From Chitinivibrionales bacterium (GTDB taxonomy: Bacteria; Fibrobacterota; Chitinivibrionia; Chitinivibrionales; WJMI01): a stretch of DNA of 5,876 bases. A model generated the notes under the pieces. It saw only the letters and a program-made list of their open reading frames with translations. It was not told where the DNA came from and made no database searches. The DNA lies in assembly GCA_014729595.1 (NCBI GenBank), contig WJJU01000666.1, positions 1 through 5,876 on the forward strand, given 5' to 3'. Positions 1 to 5,876 of the stretch are shown piece after piece. The first letter of the stretch is position 1, and every line of letters starts with the position of its first letter. The position numbers were made by a program, and so were the translations under genes.

Positions 1-793
1 CGGCAACGGCGTCAACTGCGAAATTGAAACCGCACACGCATGCCGGCTGGCCGGCTTTGAATGTGTCGATATTGTTTCCATTTGGGAACTGCTCGCGGGG
101 GAAAGAAGGCTCGACGGGTACGATCTACTTGTCTTGCCCGGGGGGTTCCTTGACGGCGATGATCTTGGGTCGGCCAAGGCTCAGGCCAATCGCCTTCTTA
201 GATGTCGCGATCCGCAAAGCGGTCTTCCGATTGTCGAGCAACTTATGTCTTTCGTTCGGGAGGGGAAGCTCGTCCTGGGTATATGCAACGGCTTTCAATT
301 GGCCATAAAACTTGGGATACTTCCCGCGCTTGAAGGTGCCTACATGACGCAGCAGGCCACGCTCACGCACAACGATTCGGGGAAGTTCGAGGATCGTTGG
401 ACCTATCTGAAAGTGAATACGGCGTCGCCCTGCATTTTCACCAAAGGGATGGAACGGACGTATTTACCCGTTCGTCACGGTGAAGGAAAATTTGTTTGCG
501 CGGATAAAGACAATCTCAAAAAGCTCAGAGACAATCAGCAGGTAGTACTTAGCTACGTCGATCCGCTCAGCGGCAATCCGACGATAAGCTATCCCGACAA
601 CCCCAACGGCTCTCAGCATGGTGTCGCCGGCCTCTGTGACCCGACTGGGCGCGTCTTTGGGCTCATGCCCCACCCCGAAGCGTTTCTTCACCGCACCAAT
701 CACCCCCGCTGGACTCGTGAAGATCTTCCGGAAGAGGGGGATGGGCTGTTGTTTTTTCGTAATGCATACGAGTATGTGAAGGAGTGTTTGTAA
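1..793 (+). CDS. purQ: Phosphoribosylformylglycinamidine synthase, glutamine amidotransferase subunit (5' truncated)
   Basis: This class I glutamine amidotransferase supplies ammonia from glutamine to the PurL synthase subunit, which converts FGAR to FGAM in cytosolic de novo purine synthesis. The frame is open from base 2, giving 263 visible residues and a TAA stop at 791-793; the start lies left of the window. Seen directly: an N-terminal GNGVNCEIETAHA stretch that matches the family's usual G-x-NC-x-x-ET start, PGGFLDGDDLG, the nucleophile motif GICNGFQL (Cys at visible residue 95) and MPHPE with the catalytic His and Glu at about 224 and 226. The late NPNGS and EGDGLLFFRNA segments are also typical of PurQ. 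The family is usually 220-275 residues, so probably only about ten residues are missing. A C-terminal domain of a fused large PurL cannot be formally excluded, but the motif spelling fits the standalone long PurQ form better. It converges with the minus-strand genes and shares no pathway with them. Confidence 0.93.
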   Translation, partial: GNGVNCEIETAHACRLAGFECVDIVSIWELLAGERRLDGYDLLVLPGGFLDGDDLGSAKAQANRLLRCRDPQSGLPIVEQLMSFVREGKLVLGICNGFQLAIKLGILPALEGAYMTQQATLTHNDSGKFEDRWTYLKVNTASPCIFTKGMERTYLPVRHGEGKFVCADKDNLKKLRDNQQVVLSYVDPLSGNPTISYPDNPNGSQHGVAGLCDPTGRVFGLMPHPEAFLHRTNHPRWTREDLPEEGDGLLFFRNAYEYVKECL

Positions 794-803
794 CAAGCAA
801 TGA

Positions 804-835
804 TTCGCTCCGGGGAGCGAAAACGACCCGTTTTT
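804..835 (+). terminator. Probable Rho-independent terminator between convergent genes
   Basis: Eleven bases after the purQ stop there is a perfect inverted repeat, TTCGCTCC-GG-GGAGCGAA (804-821), which would fold as a 7-bp stem with a 4-base loop. It is followed by a second, overlapping inverted repeat AAAACG-ACC-CGTTTT (820-834) ending in five T's (831-835). The T run is about nine bases from the first stem, so the layout is not textbook for that stem alone. The second repeat reads similarly on the minus strand, so it could also serve the convergent gene ending at 875. Placement between two converging stops supports a terminator role; the function is inferred. Confidence 0.55.
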
Positions 836-874
836 ACCATCCGCCTCGGATTCCGACCATGATATCCTTCAAAG

Positions 875-1627
875 TTATCCGTGCCGAATCAGCCCCAGGC
901 GCTTCTTGAGCGCATATCTGAATAGTTTGCCTCGATAGCTCTTTCGGTGGATGCCGATCTGGTAGAACCATCGGTTATTCCGCAAGTCCCCGTCGATCAC
1001 CGTAAAGGCAAGTTTTTCTTTCCAAGCCGCGTAATCGAAACTTAGCTGGTCACGGCGTGATCCGGTTTCGATCTCTCGCCACCACGTCTCCATAGTACGC
1101 CGTACGTCGGGAGCGTTGTGTCGTCTAAGCAGTACCGCACTGAATATAAGACCATTTTGCCGCGGATACCCTTCGCGGGTATAGCGGGTGATTTGGCGCT
1201 TCATCGTGCAAGGATCATCCTTATACGTTCCGCCGGTCTTGTTGGAGCGAATAATCGCCTCGTATTCTTCGTATACGCAGTTGCGCCGGTCTAAACGCGT
1301 TTGATTGTGGTCGAAAACGGCCATGTTGTTGTGGCTGAGCGCGTTTGCGATAAGCGCTTTAATATCGCCGACAATCAGGTAATTACCGTCGATCCAGATA
1401 CTGATCGTGTAATCGCCGAGCCGGCGGTGAGGAAGAACCTTGTATTGCCGTGCACACCGCGTCGGGTCGTTGCACGGGGGATTAACCATACGGATTTGCC
1501 AACGCCGCGATACGCGCGGTGTATCTGAAAAACAAACATAATCGACACCGGGGATTTCCGGTTGTGGAATTAAATCCTCGTAGTTGCCGAATATGGCCGT
1601 GTAGACAACGATCTTATTTGCGCTCAT
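875..1627 (-). CDS. TOD1/MUCI70-type (DUF616) putative glycosyltransferase
   Basis: This 250-residue protein matches what I recall of the TOD1/MUCI70 glycosyltransferase-like family (formerly DUF616). Known plant members act in the Golgi on glycan and pectin-type polymers; bacterial substrates are largely unknown. Family-like blocks in order are YTAIFGNYEDL (9-19), DYVCFSD (29-35), RCARQYKVLPHR (57-68), SIWIDGN (76-82, the likely nucleotide-sugar/metal site in place of a DxD), CVYEE (117-121), RRHN (168-171), WW (182-183) and RDQLSF (192-197). There is no signal peptide or membrane segment, so it is predicted cytosolic. The ATG at 1627 is the only start codon after an in-frame stop at 1679-1681, and it directly precedes the conserved first block. 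No convincing Shine-Dalgarno sequence is visible. The gene lies 98 bases downstream of the activation-domain gene on the same strand; I see no clear terminator or promoter in that gap, so co-transcription is possible but unproven. Activity and acceptor are unknown. Confidence 0.82.
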   Translation of the reverse strand: MSANKIVVYTAIFGNYEDLIPQPEIPGVDYVCFSDTPRVSRRWQIRMVNPPCNDPTRCARQYKVLPHRRLGDYTISIWIDGNYLIVGDIKALIANALSHNNMAVFDHNQTRLDRRNCVYEEYEAIIRSNKTGGTYKDDPCTMKRQITRYTREGYPRQNGLIFSAVLLRRHNAPDVRRTMETWWREIETGSRRDQLSFDYAAWKEKLAFTVIDGDLRNNRWFYQIGIHRKSYRGKLFRYALKKRLGLIRHG

Positions 1628-1725
1628 TGGTGCCGTGCATCTGCATGGTGAATCTTCGTTACCGGAGTAATAAAATCGTTATCGGGTCGACCTTCGTGCA
1701 GATTCGGACACGGCCGGATTGTCGG

Positions 1726-2442
1726 TCACCGCCTTTTAAAACAGCGTTTCAAGTCACAGTAGGCACACGAAGACGCGTCTCGTTTAAAGTTCGTTCCGAT
1801 TGCAATAATGCCGCAGAACGACTTGATGGGGATCATTGCCGCGGCCGAGGTTAACTGGATATCGCAAAAATCGGGAGGGAAAAGCGTGAAAAACCCGAAG
1901 AGGTCATTGAGATCCCAGCCACACAGGCCCGGCCCAAAGTGGGGCCCGGTTCTTAGGGTGTTGTGCTCTTTAATCTCACGGTCGATTCGTGATTTCAAGA
2001 TCTCTACGAGTCTGTCGGTCGCCATTGAGCCAAGGGAGCTTACCATGTAACTTTTTACAATGTCGTCGGAAACGGTGTCAATTTTTTGGCAAATCTTACG
2101 GCCCGCGGACAGAGCGAATAGTGCCATGTATTCGCAGTCGTTTACGGCGGAAACGATTTTTTCGCCAATGTTCAAACTGGTGGCACCTATCTTTACGGCC
2201 TGTTTTTCGATGGTAAAATCGGCTCGGTGAAGAATACGGTAGCCGGTGATATTGTCGGTCATAATCCTTTGCAGGGAAAGCACTTCATCTATTTCGCGCT
2301 TCACATTTTCGCATGGTGTACGGCCGGCATAGTCAAGGTAACGAAGGTAATCGTTAAAACCCAGGCGCAACTCATCTACGTCGGTCGAGTAAGTGACCAT
2401 CGTGCTCGTAGGGGACAAGGAATGTGAGAATGCTTTTATCAC
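1726..2442 (-). CDS. Standalone methionine synthase (MetH) activation-domain-like protein
   Basis: This 238-residue protein resembles the C-terminal reactivation domain of cobalamin-dependent methionine synthase, which binds AdoMet and supports reductive methylation of inactive cob(II)alamin. It lacks the homocysteine, folate and B12-binding modules of MetH. Seen directly: an N-terminal region with the helix-like YLRYLDYAG (32-40), VSSLGSMATDRL (134-145), the block R164-TGPHFGPGLCGWDL (164-178) at the place of MetH's R-x-x-P-G-Y, and the following IQLTSAAAMIPIKSFCGIIAIG region (195-216) that aligns with the family's LT-S-x-MxP-KSVS. The C-terminus has Cys226, Cys229 and Cys234 (CX2CX4C), as in other standalone members. 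The start used is GTG at 2440-2442, preceded by a weak GGCGG; an in-frame ATG at 2398-2400 (residue 15) is a good alternative. The frame is the same as the upstream kinase, from which it is separated by tandem TGA-TAA stops and 27 bases, so translational coupling is likely. Its corrinoid partner is not in the window. Confidence 0.82.
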   Translation of the reverse strand: MIKAFSHSLSPTSTMVTYSTDVDELRLGFNDYLRYLDYAGRTPCENVKREIDEVLSLQRIMTDNITGYRILHRADFTIEKQAVKIGATSLNIGEKIVSAVNDCEYMALFALSAGRKICQKIDTVSDDIVKSYMVSSLGSMATDRLVEILKSRIDREIKEHNTLRTGPHFGPGLCGWDLNDLFGFFTLFPPDFCDIQLTSAAAMIPIKSFCGIIAIGTNFKRDASSCAYCDLKRCFKRR

Positions 2443-2469
2443 GCCAACCGCCGATGCTTTATTTTCTTA

Positions 2470-4500
2470 TCAGTTTTGCTCGATACACTCTTCGCCCGCG
2501 GTAATTCTTTCGCCGGAGCAATCGGGAGCGGTACCCACGCGAATGGCTACATCGAATCGACAGAACTTACCTTCCTCGAAGCTAATGTCGATGGCGCCGT
2601 TATTCTTGATAAGGTTATGCCGAATAATGTCCATGCCGACTCCGCGTCCGGCATTCATCGTTATGTTTTCGGCGGTCGATACGCCCGGTAGAAAGATAAC
2701 GTCGGCAAGTTGATCTCTGTCCCATCTCTCAACCTGCTCTTCGGAGAATTCCCCGGATTCGATCGCTTTTTCTTTGAGTTTCCGAAGATCCAAACCTTGG
2801 CCGTCGTCTTCCAGCGTTATCGTATAGATCTCACCTTCACGGCACTTGTTGTTTGATGTCAAACGTATGAGACCGCGGGGCTCTTTCCCGAGTTCCTTGC
2901 GCTTCTCCGTACTCTCGATTCCATGAATTATTGAGTTTCTGATAAGCTGTATCAATACGTCTTTGATAACTTTGTTGTGCGTTTTGGGGATTTTGCGGGT
3001 GTCAAAACCGGAAGAGTCTATCGCGACCTCTTTACCTTCTTGCTTGCAGAGCTTGTCGACGGTTTTTTTTACGGTGTTGAGCAGCAGAACGTTCGCATCA
3101 ATAGTCTCTCCGCAGTGGGATTCTCTAAAATCAGCCAACCGTTTTACAATGTCGCGAGATTGATTCAGCAAGCCGTGAATATCTTCCGTCATATCGATAA
3201 TGGACTGCAGCGTTTCGTCGTCAAATTCACCCTGATCCTTTATGGCGCGAATCCGGTCTTCGAAAACATGCGCTTGTTGGGCGATAACCGATAGTTCGAT
3301 AAGCGAAGCATGCCCCTTGAGCGTATGCATGGCCCGGTAGACGGCATCGATACGTTCTCTGAAATCCCCTCCACACTCGCGGTGAGTTTCAATCAACCGG
3401 GAGATTGTGGCTAATTCACCTTCGGCTTCCTCGAGAAACTCGTTTAATAGCGGGGGTGAAATGCGGAAAATGGCGAAAAACAGTTCTCGCTCTTTTTCTG
3501 CTTTCTTTTGTTGCTCCTCTAATTTCCTGTTTAGAATAGTCTGCTCGGTGACATCCGAGATCTTAGCCATGACCTCTACGATTTGGTCATTCTCGTAGAT
3601 TCGATTAAATTTGAATTGAAGGTATTTTGTAATCTCGTCTTGGTCGCCGCCGGTGGAACCAATCTTCGCCTCGACCTCTTTTAGGGGGTTCACGTCCAGA
3701 AGAAGTTCTTCGGAAAGGTCATGACGCTCGAACAGCAGTTCTATGAACGTTTTTGCGGAATCAATGTGACTGTCATGAAGCATGCCGCCCAATACGTCCA
3801 AAAAGTCCTGTTCTCGTATTTGCCGTCGCATCAGAATGTCTTCGGTTACTCGGGAATATGCGGGACCGATTTTGTGGCTGTTGTTGAAGGTAATGAGTCC
3901 GTCGGTGATGGTCTGAAGTATTCTGTCTGTCTTCTCCTTTTCCAAGAGAATTTCTCTTGTACGGTCCTCGACTCTTTTTTCAAGATTGCGATTGAGATCG
4001 TCGAGTTCGCGTGTTAAGCGTCGTTCTCGTTCGAGCGCATGGACCTGCTCCAGTTCGAGTTTCAAACGGTTCATCATGGTGCCGGCAAGGCTTGCGATAC
4101 CCAGATACTCGTTCAGCATGTCATTGTCGACCTCGAATCCTTCCTCGTGACCGATGACGAGAACCGAGTTGACGCCGTCCGCTTTTTTAATCGGCAAGAT
4201 AATGACGGTGTACGTTTCAGAGAGTTCCACTTCATCGTTGGCTAAAAACTCGCTGTCGATTACTTCCCGCGCCATCTCTTTGATTTCATCGGATGCCGCC
4301 ACCGCATGGAAAATTTTGTGTGCGACGATACGGTTTTCGGCCAGAGCGATTTCACCGCTTTCATCGAGGTGCCCGAAGCAGATAAACCGGCAATTGTAAG
4401 CATTTTTAACAATACGGAGTATTTCGTAGTGTGTATCCTGATTCGGAGTCAGGTTGGCAAGGTATTGCGCTGTTGAAATGAAGGCGGTTGATTGTGCCAT
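2470..4500 (-). CDS. CheA-like hybrid sensor kinase: GAF, coiled coil, PAS-like, HPt, HATPase
   Basis: This is a 676-residue, apparently soluble histidine kinase with no signal peptide or membrane segment. Domain order: GAF-like sensor (about 5-145), coiled coil (about 146-195, with RVEDRTREILLEKEKTDRIL), PAS-like region (about 195-320, ending in the typical DVTEQ), second short coiled coil (320-340), HPt domain (about 345-460) and CheA-type ATPase (about 468-655). In the HPt, the phospho-acceptor is His392 in MHTLKGHAS. The ATPase shows the N box QLIRNSIIHGIE (Asn522), G1 EDDGQGLD (564-571), an F-box-like FLPGVSTAENIT and G2 AGRGVGMD (617-624), all spelled as in CheA. The CheA P2 domain, a full P3 dimerisation domain and the CheW-like P5 domain are absent, so chemoreceptor coupling is unlikely. 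A strong Shine-Dalgarno sequence fixes the ATG. It lies between two corrinoid-activation genes; control of methyl or corrinoid metabolism is inferred. No response regulator is in the window and the sensed signal is unknown. Confidence 0.88.
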   Translation of the reverse strand: MAQSTAFISTAQYLANLTPNQDTHYEILRIVKNAYNCRFICFGHLDESGEIALAENRIVAHKIFHAVAASDEIKEMAREVIDSEFLANDEVELSETYTVIILPIKKADGVNSVLVIGHEEGFEVDNDMLNEYLGIASLAGTMMNRLKLELEQVHALERERRLTRELDDLNRNLEKRVEDRTREILLEKEKTDRILQTITDGLITFNNSHKIGPAYSRVTEDILMRRQIREQDFLDVLGGMLHDSHIDSAKTFIELLFERHDLSEELLLDVNPLKEVEAKIGSTGGDQDEITKYLQFKFNRIYENDQIVEVMAKISDVTEQTILNRKLEEQQKKAEKERELFFAIFRISPPLLNEFLEEAEGELATISRLIETHRECGGDFRERIDAVYRAMHTLKGHASLIELSVIAQQAHVFEDRIRAIKDQGEFDDETLQSIIDMTEDIHGLLNQSRDIVKRLADFRESHCGETIDANVLLLNTVKKTVDKLCKQEGKEVAIDSSGFDTRKIPKTHNKVIKDVLIQLIRNSIIHGIESTEKRKELGKEPRGLIRLTSNNKCREGEIYTITLEDDGQGLDLRKLKEKAIESGEFSEEQVERWDRDQLADVIFLPGVSTAENITMNAGRGVGMDIIRHNLIKNNGAIDISFEEGKFCRFDVAIRVGTAPDCSGERITAGEECIEQN

Positions 4501-4507
4501 GCGGCAT

Positions 4508-4512
4508 CCTCC
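4508..4512 (-). promoter_or_regulatory. Strong ribosome binding site of the sensor kinase gene
   Basis: On the minus strand GGAGG sits seven bases before the ATG at 4498-4500, an ideal Shine-Dalgarno spacing. It confirms this start for the kinase. It lies inside the 45-base gap after the upstream RACo-like gene, so the kinase can be translated independently within an operon. Confidence 0.8.
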
Positions 4513-4545
4513 GAAGTCTTGTGGCCGTTTTTTGAGATTCGGCTC

Positions 4546-5876
4546 TTACATTTGTTTTAGATAAAGATTGTCGAGAAAATAGTCCTCAAAATCTTCGCAA
4601 CCCGACATGTTGAGAATTTTGCTTTTTTCGAGGATTCGGTTGAGTGCCGATTCCGCACCACCGGAAATCATGATTTCTTCACAACCGGCGAGCGCGGTAT
4701 TGCCACACAGTTCGAATTTTCCGTTTTCCAACGGCGGTATGAGCCCTATCGCCTTCCCGTTCTCAATATTCAAAAAAGATCCGAAAGCACCGGCTATATA
4801 GACTTTTTCCAGTCGGTTCACTTGCATCCTTGCCGCATCCAAAAGAATGCGGATGCCGGCCCCGACGGCGGCTTTGGCCCGCTGGATAACGTCGATATCC
4901 CGTTTGGTGATACGCAGGCGTTTCGCTCCGTGTTGCAGGTCATAGCTTACCATTCCCTCATGGATGAAATTGCCTGATTCGGACAATGTCCCGTTATTCC
5001 GCATAATCGCGATAATGTCAATGAGACCGGATCCGCATATCCCCTTGGCGTCCGCATCGCCGACGGTAGAGCAGACGATTTCGTTTTTCGGAGTAAGTAC
5101 CGCTTTGCAAATGGCGCCCAACTCGGCCGGCATTCCGCACCCGATTCCCGCACCTTCGAAGGCCGGTCCGCCCGATGCGGATGTTACAAACAGATTCTCG
5201 CCGTTCCACAGGGCGATTTCGGAGTTCGTTCCAAAATCAATGAGCAATGAATTCCGGGGACACTCTATTATGCCGAGTGAATATACGCCGGCCAAAATGT
5301 CGGCTCCAACAAACCCGGCGATCGAGGGGACGATGTGTATGTCGGCATGCTTATGTATTCCCCACGCTTGTTTCCAGCTTGAGACATTATGCGCAACGCT
5401 TCGTATCGGCTTCATCCAGCTCTCGGGGTCCAGAAGCATTCGGTACTTGTCTTGGGTCAGCAGGGAGATTATGCCGGTGTTCCCGACTATGGTGATCGAG
5501 ACTATACGCTCGGGGTCGATCCCGTCGTACTTTGCGATATCATAGAGAGCGGAACCGATCGCGTTGACCAGCAAATTACCGGCTTTCCCGGCCTTTTCGG
5601 GACTTTCATTTGCGTTTGATAGTCTGGTAAAAATATCGGAACCCAGTTCCAACTGAGGGTTCATGCCGAATCTGCCGGTCAATCGGCGCCCATCCTTGAA
5701 GGAGTAAACGATAAAGCTTATTGAAGTTGTACCAAGGTCAATCGCAACACCGCAAGGACTTTTTACGGATGCGATAGCTTCGGGACAATCGCTGTTGTTC
5801 GGAAGTGTATGGAAACCATTTTCGTAGCGGCGCGAACCTTTATGGCTTTCGGCGGCTGAGGCGGGAAGTATCGACC
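4546..5876 (-). CDS. RACo-like corrinoid reductive activator ATPase (DUF4445/ASKHA), 5' truncated
   Basis: Proteins of this family use ATP hydrolysis to drive thermodynamically uphill reduction of inactive Co(II) to Co(I) in corrinoid proteins (RACo of the acetyl-CoA pathway, activators of O-demethylases, RamA). The frame stays open to the right edge, giving about 442 visible residues. The first internal start-like codon (TTG at 5680-5682) is not the real start, because conserved sequence lies before it. Seen directly, in visible-fragment numbering: CGVAIDLGTTS (41-51, first phosphate loop), VGNTG (131-135), LIDFGTNSE (211-219, second phosphate loop), GPAFEGAGIGCGMPAELGAI (236-255), GICGSGLID (278-286) and AGAFGSF (361-367, adenosine region). 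The C-terminus ends normally for the family, with no RamA-like ferredoxin cysteines. An N-terminal [2Fe-2S] domain, as in RACo, would be off-window; the roughly 40 residues before the ATPase domain look like a linker. It is first of three closely spaced minus-strand genes. The exact corrinoid target is unknown. Confidence 0.87.
   Translation of the reverse strand, partial: SILPASAAESHKGSRRYENGFHTLPNNSDCPEAIASVKSPCGVAIDLGTTSISFIVYSFKDGRRLTGRFGMNPQLELGSDIFTRLSNANESPEKAGKAGNLLVNAIGSALYDIAKYDGIDPERIVSITIVGNTGIISLLTQDKYRMLLDPESWMKPIRSVAHNVSSWKQAWGIHKHADIHIVPSIAGFVGADILAGVYSLGIIECPRNSLLIDFGTNSEIALWNGENLFVTSASGGPAFEGAGIGCGMPAELGAICKAVLTPKNEIVCSTVGDADAKGICGSGLIDIIAIMRNNGTLSESGNFIHEGMVSYDLQHGAKRLRITKRDIDVIQRAKAAVGAGIRILLDAARMQVNRLEKVYIAGAFGSFLNIENGKAIGLIPPLENGKFELCGNTALAGCEEIMISGGAESALNRILEKSKILNMSGCEDFEDYFLDNLYLKQM

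Noticed and set aside
464..796. 110-residue minus-strand open frame opposite purQ
   Set aside because: It overlaps the conserved C-terminal half of purQ, including the catalytic His and Glu region, and has no protein-family features.
1628..1725. Possible promoter or terminator in the 98-base gap before the DUF616 gene
   Set aside because: A TATTAC-like box is present but without a suitably spaced -35 element, and no strong stem with a T run was found on the minus strand.
1519..1854. Plus-strand open frame spanning the gap between the glycosyltransferase-like and activation-domain genes
   Set aside because: It is mostly antisense to two supported genes, rich in Arg/Cys in the manner of shadow frames, and has no clear ribosome site.
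4964..5545. 193-residue plus-strand open frame opposite the RACo-like gene
   Set aside because: No recognisable domain; the opposite strand encodes well-conserved ATPase motifs across the whole stretch, so this is an antisense shadow.
4546..5682. Reading the RACo-like protein as a complete gene starting at the TTG at 5682
   Set aside because: The same frame continues upstream through the conserved IDLGTTS phosphate loop, so the gene is truncated by the window edge, not started there.
1..5876. CRISPR arrays, tRNA or rRNA genes, insertion sequences, riboswitches
   Set aside because: No direct-repeat arrays, tRNA-like cloverleaf, transposase motifs or terminal inverted repeats were seen; nearly all bases are accounted for by coding genes. 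A cobalamin riboswitch, if present, would lie upstream of the truncated right-hand gene.

Overview
The window is about 5.9 kb of bacterial DNA of moderate GC content and is almost fully coding. It has one gene on the plus strand, truncated at the left edge, and four genes on the minus strand, the most upstream of which runs off the right edge. The gene content suggests an anaerobic or facultatively anaerobic bacterium with corrinoid-dependent methyl metabolism. The sequence alone does not fix the phylum; groups rich in such genes include Deltaproteobacteria-type lineages, spirochaetes, Firmicutes acetogens and PVC-type bacteria.

Left part (1-793, plus strand): most of a glutamine amidotransferase subunit of phosphoribosylformylglycinamidine synthase (PurQ). 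Downstream, in the 81-base gap between the converging genes, a perfect 8-bp hairpin plus a second T-ended inverted repeat probably form the terminator region.

Middle left (875-1627, minus strand): a 250-residue TOD1/MUCI70-type (DUF616) putative glycosyltransferase. A 98-base gap separates it from the next minus-strand gene, so its link to that cluster is uncertain.

Middle and right (1726 to the right edge, minus strand): three tightly spaced genes read right to left. First is a RACo-like ASKHA-fold ATPase (DUF4445 type, reductive activator of corrinoid proteins), whose N-terminus lies off the window. After 45 bases comes a 676-residue GAF / coiled-coil / PAS-like / HPt / CheA-type ATPase sensor kinase with no CheW domain. 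After 27 bases comes a standalone protein related to the MetH reactivation (AdoMet-binding) domain. The first and third products are both of kinds that act in reductive repair or activation of cob(II)alamin proteins. The kinase between them suggests that corrinoid activation or methyl transfer is under phosphorelay control. No methyltransferase, corrinoid protein or response regulator is visible, so the substrate and output of the system cannot be read here.

The most interesting item is this three-gene cassette: an ATP-driven corrinoid activator, a CheA-like orphan kinase and a freestanding MetH-activation domain.
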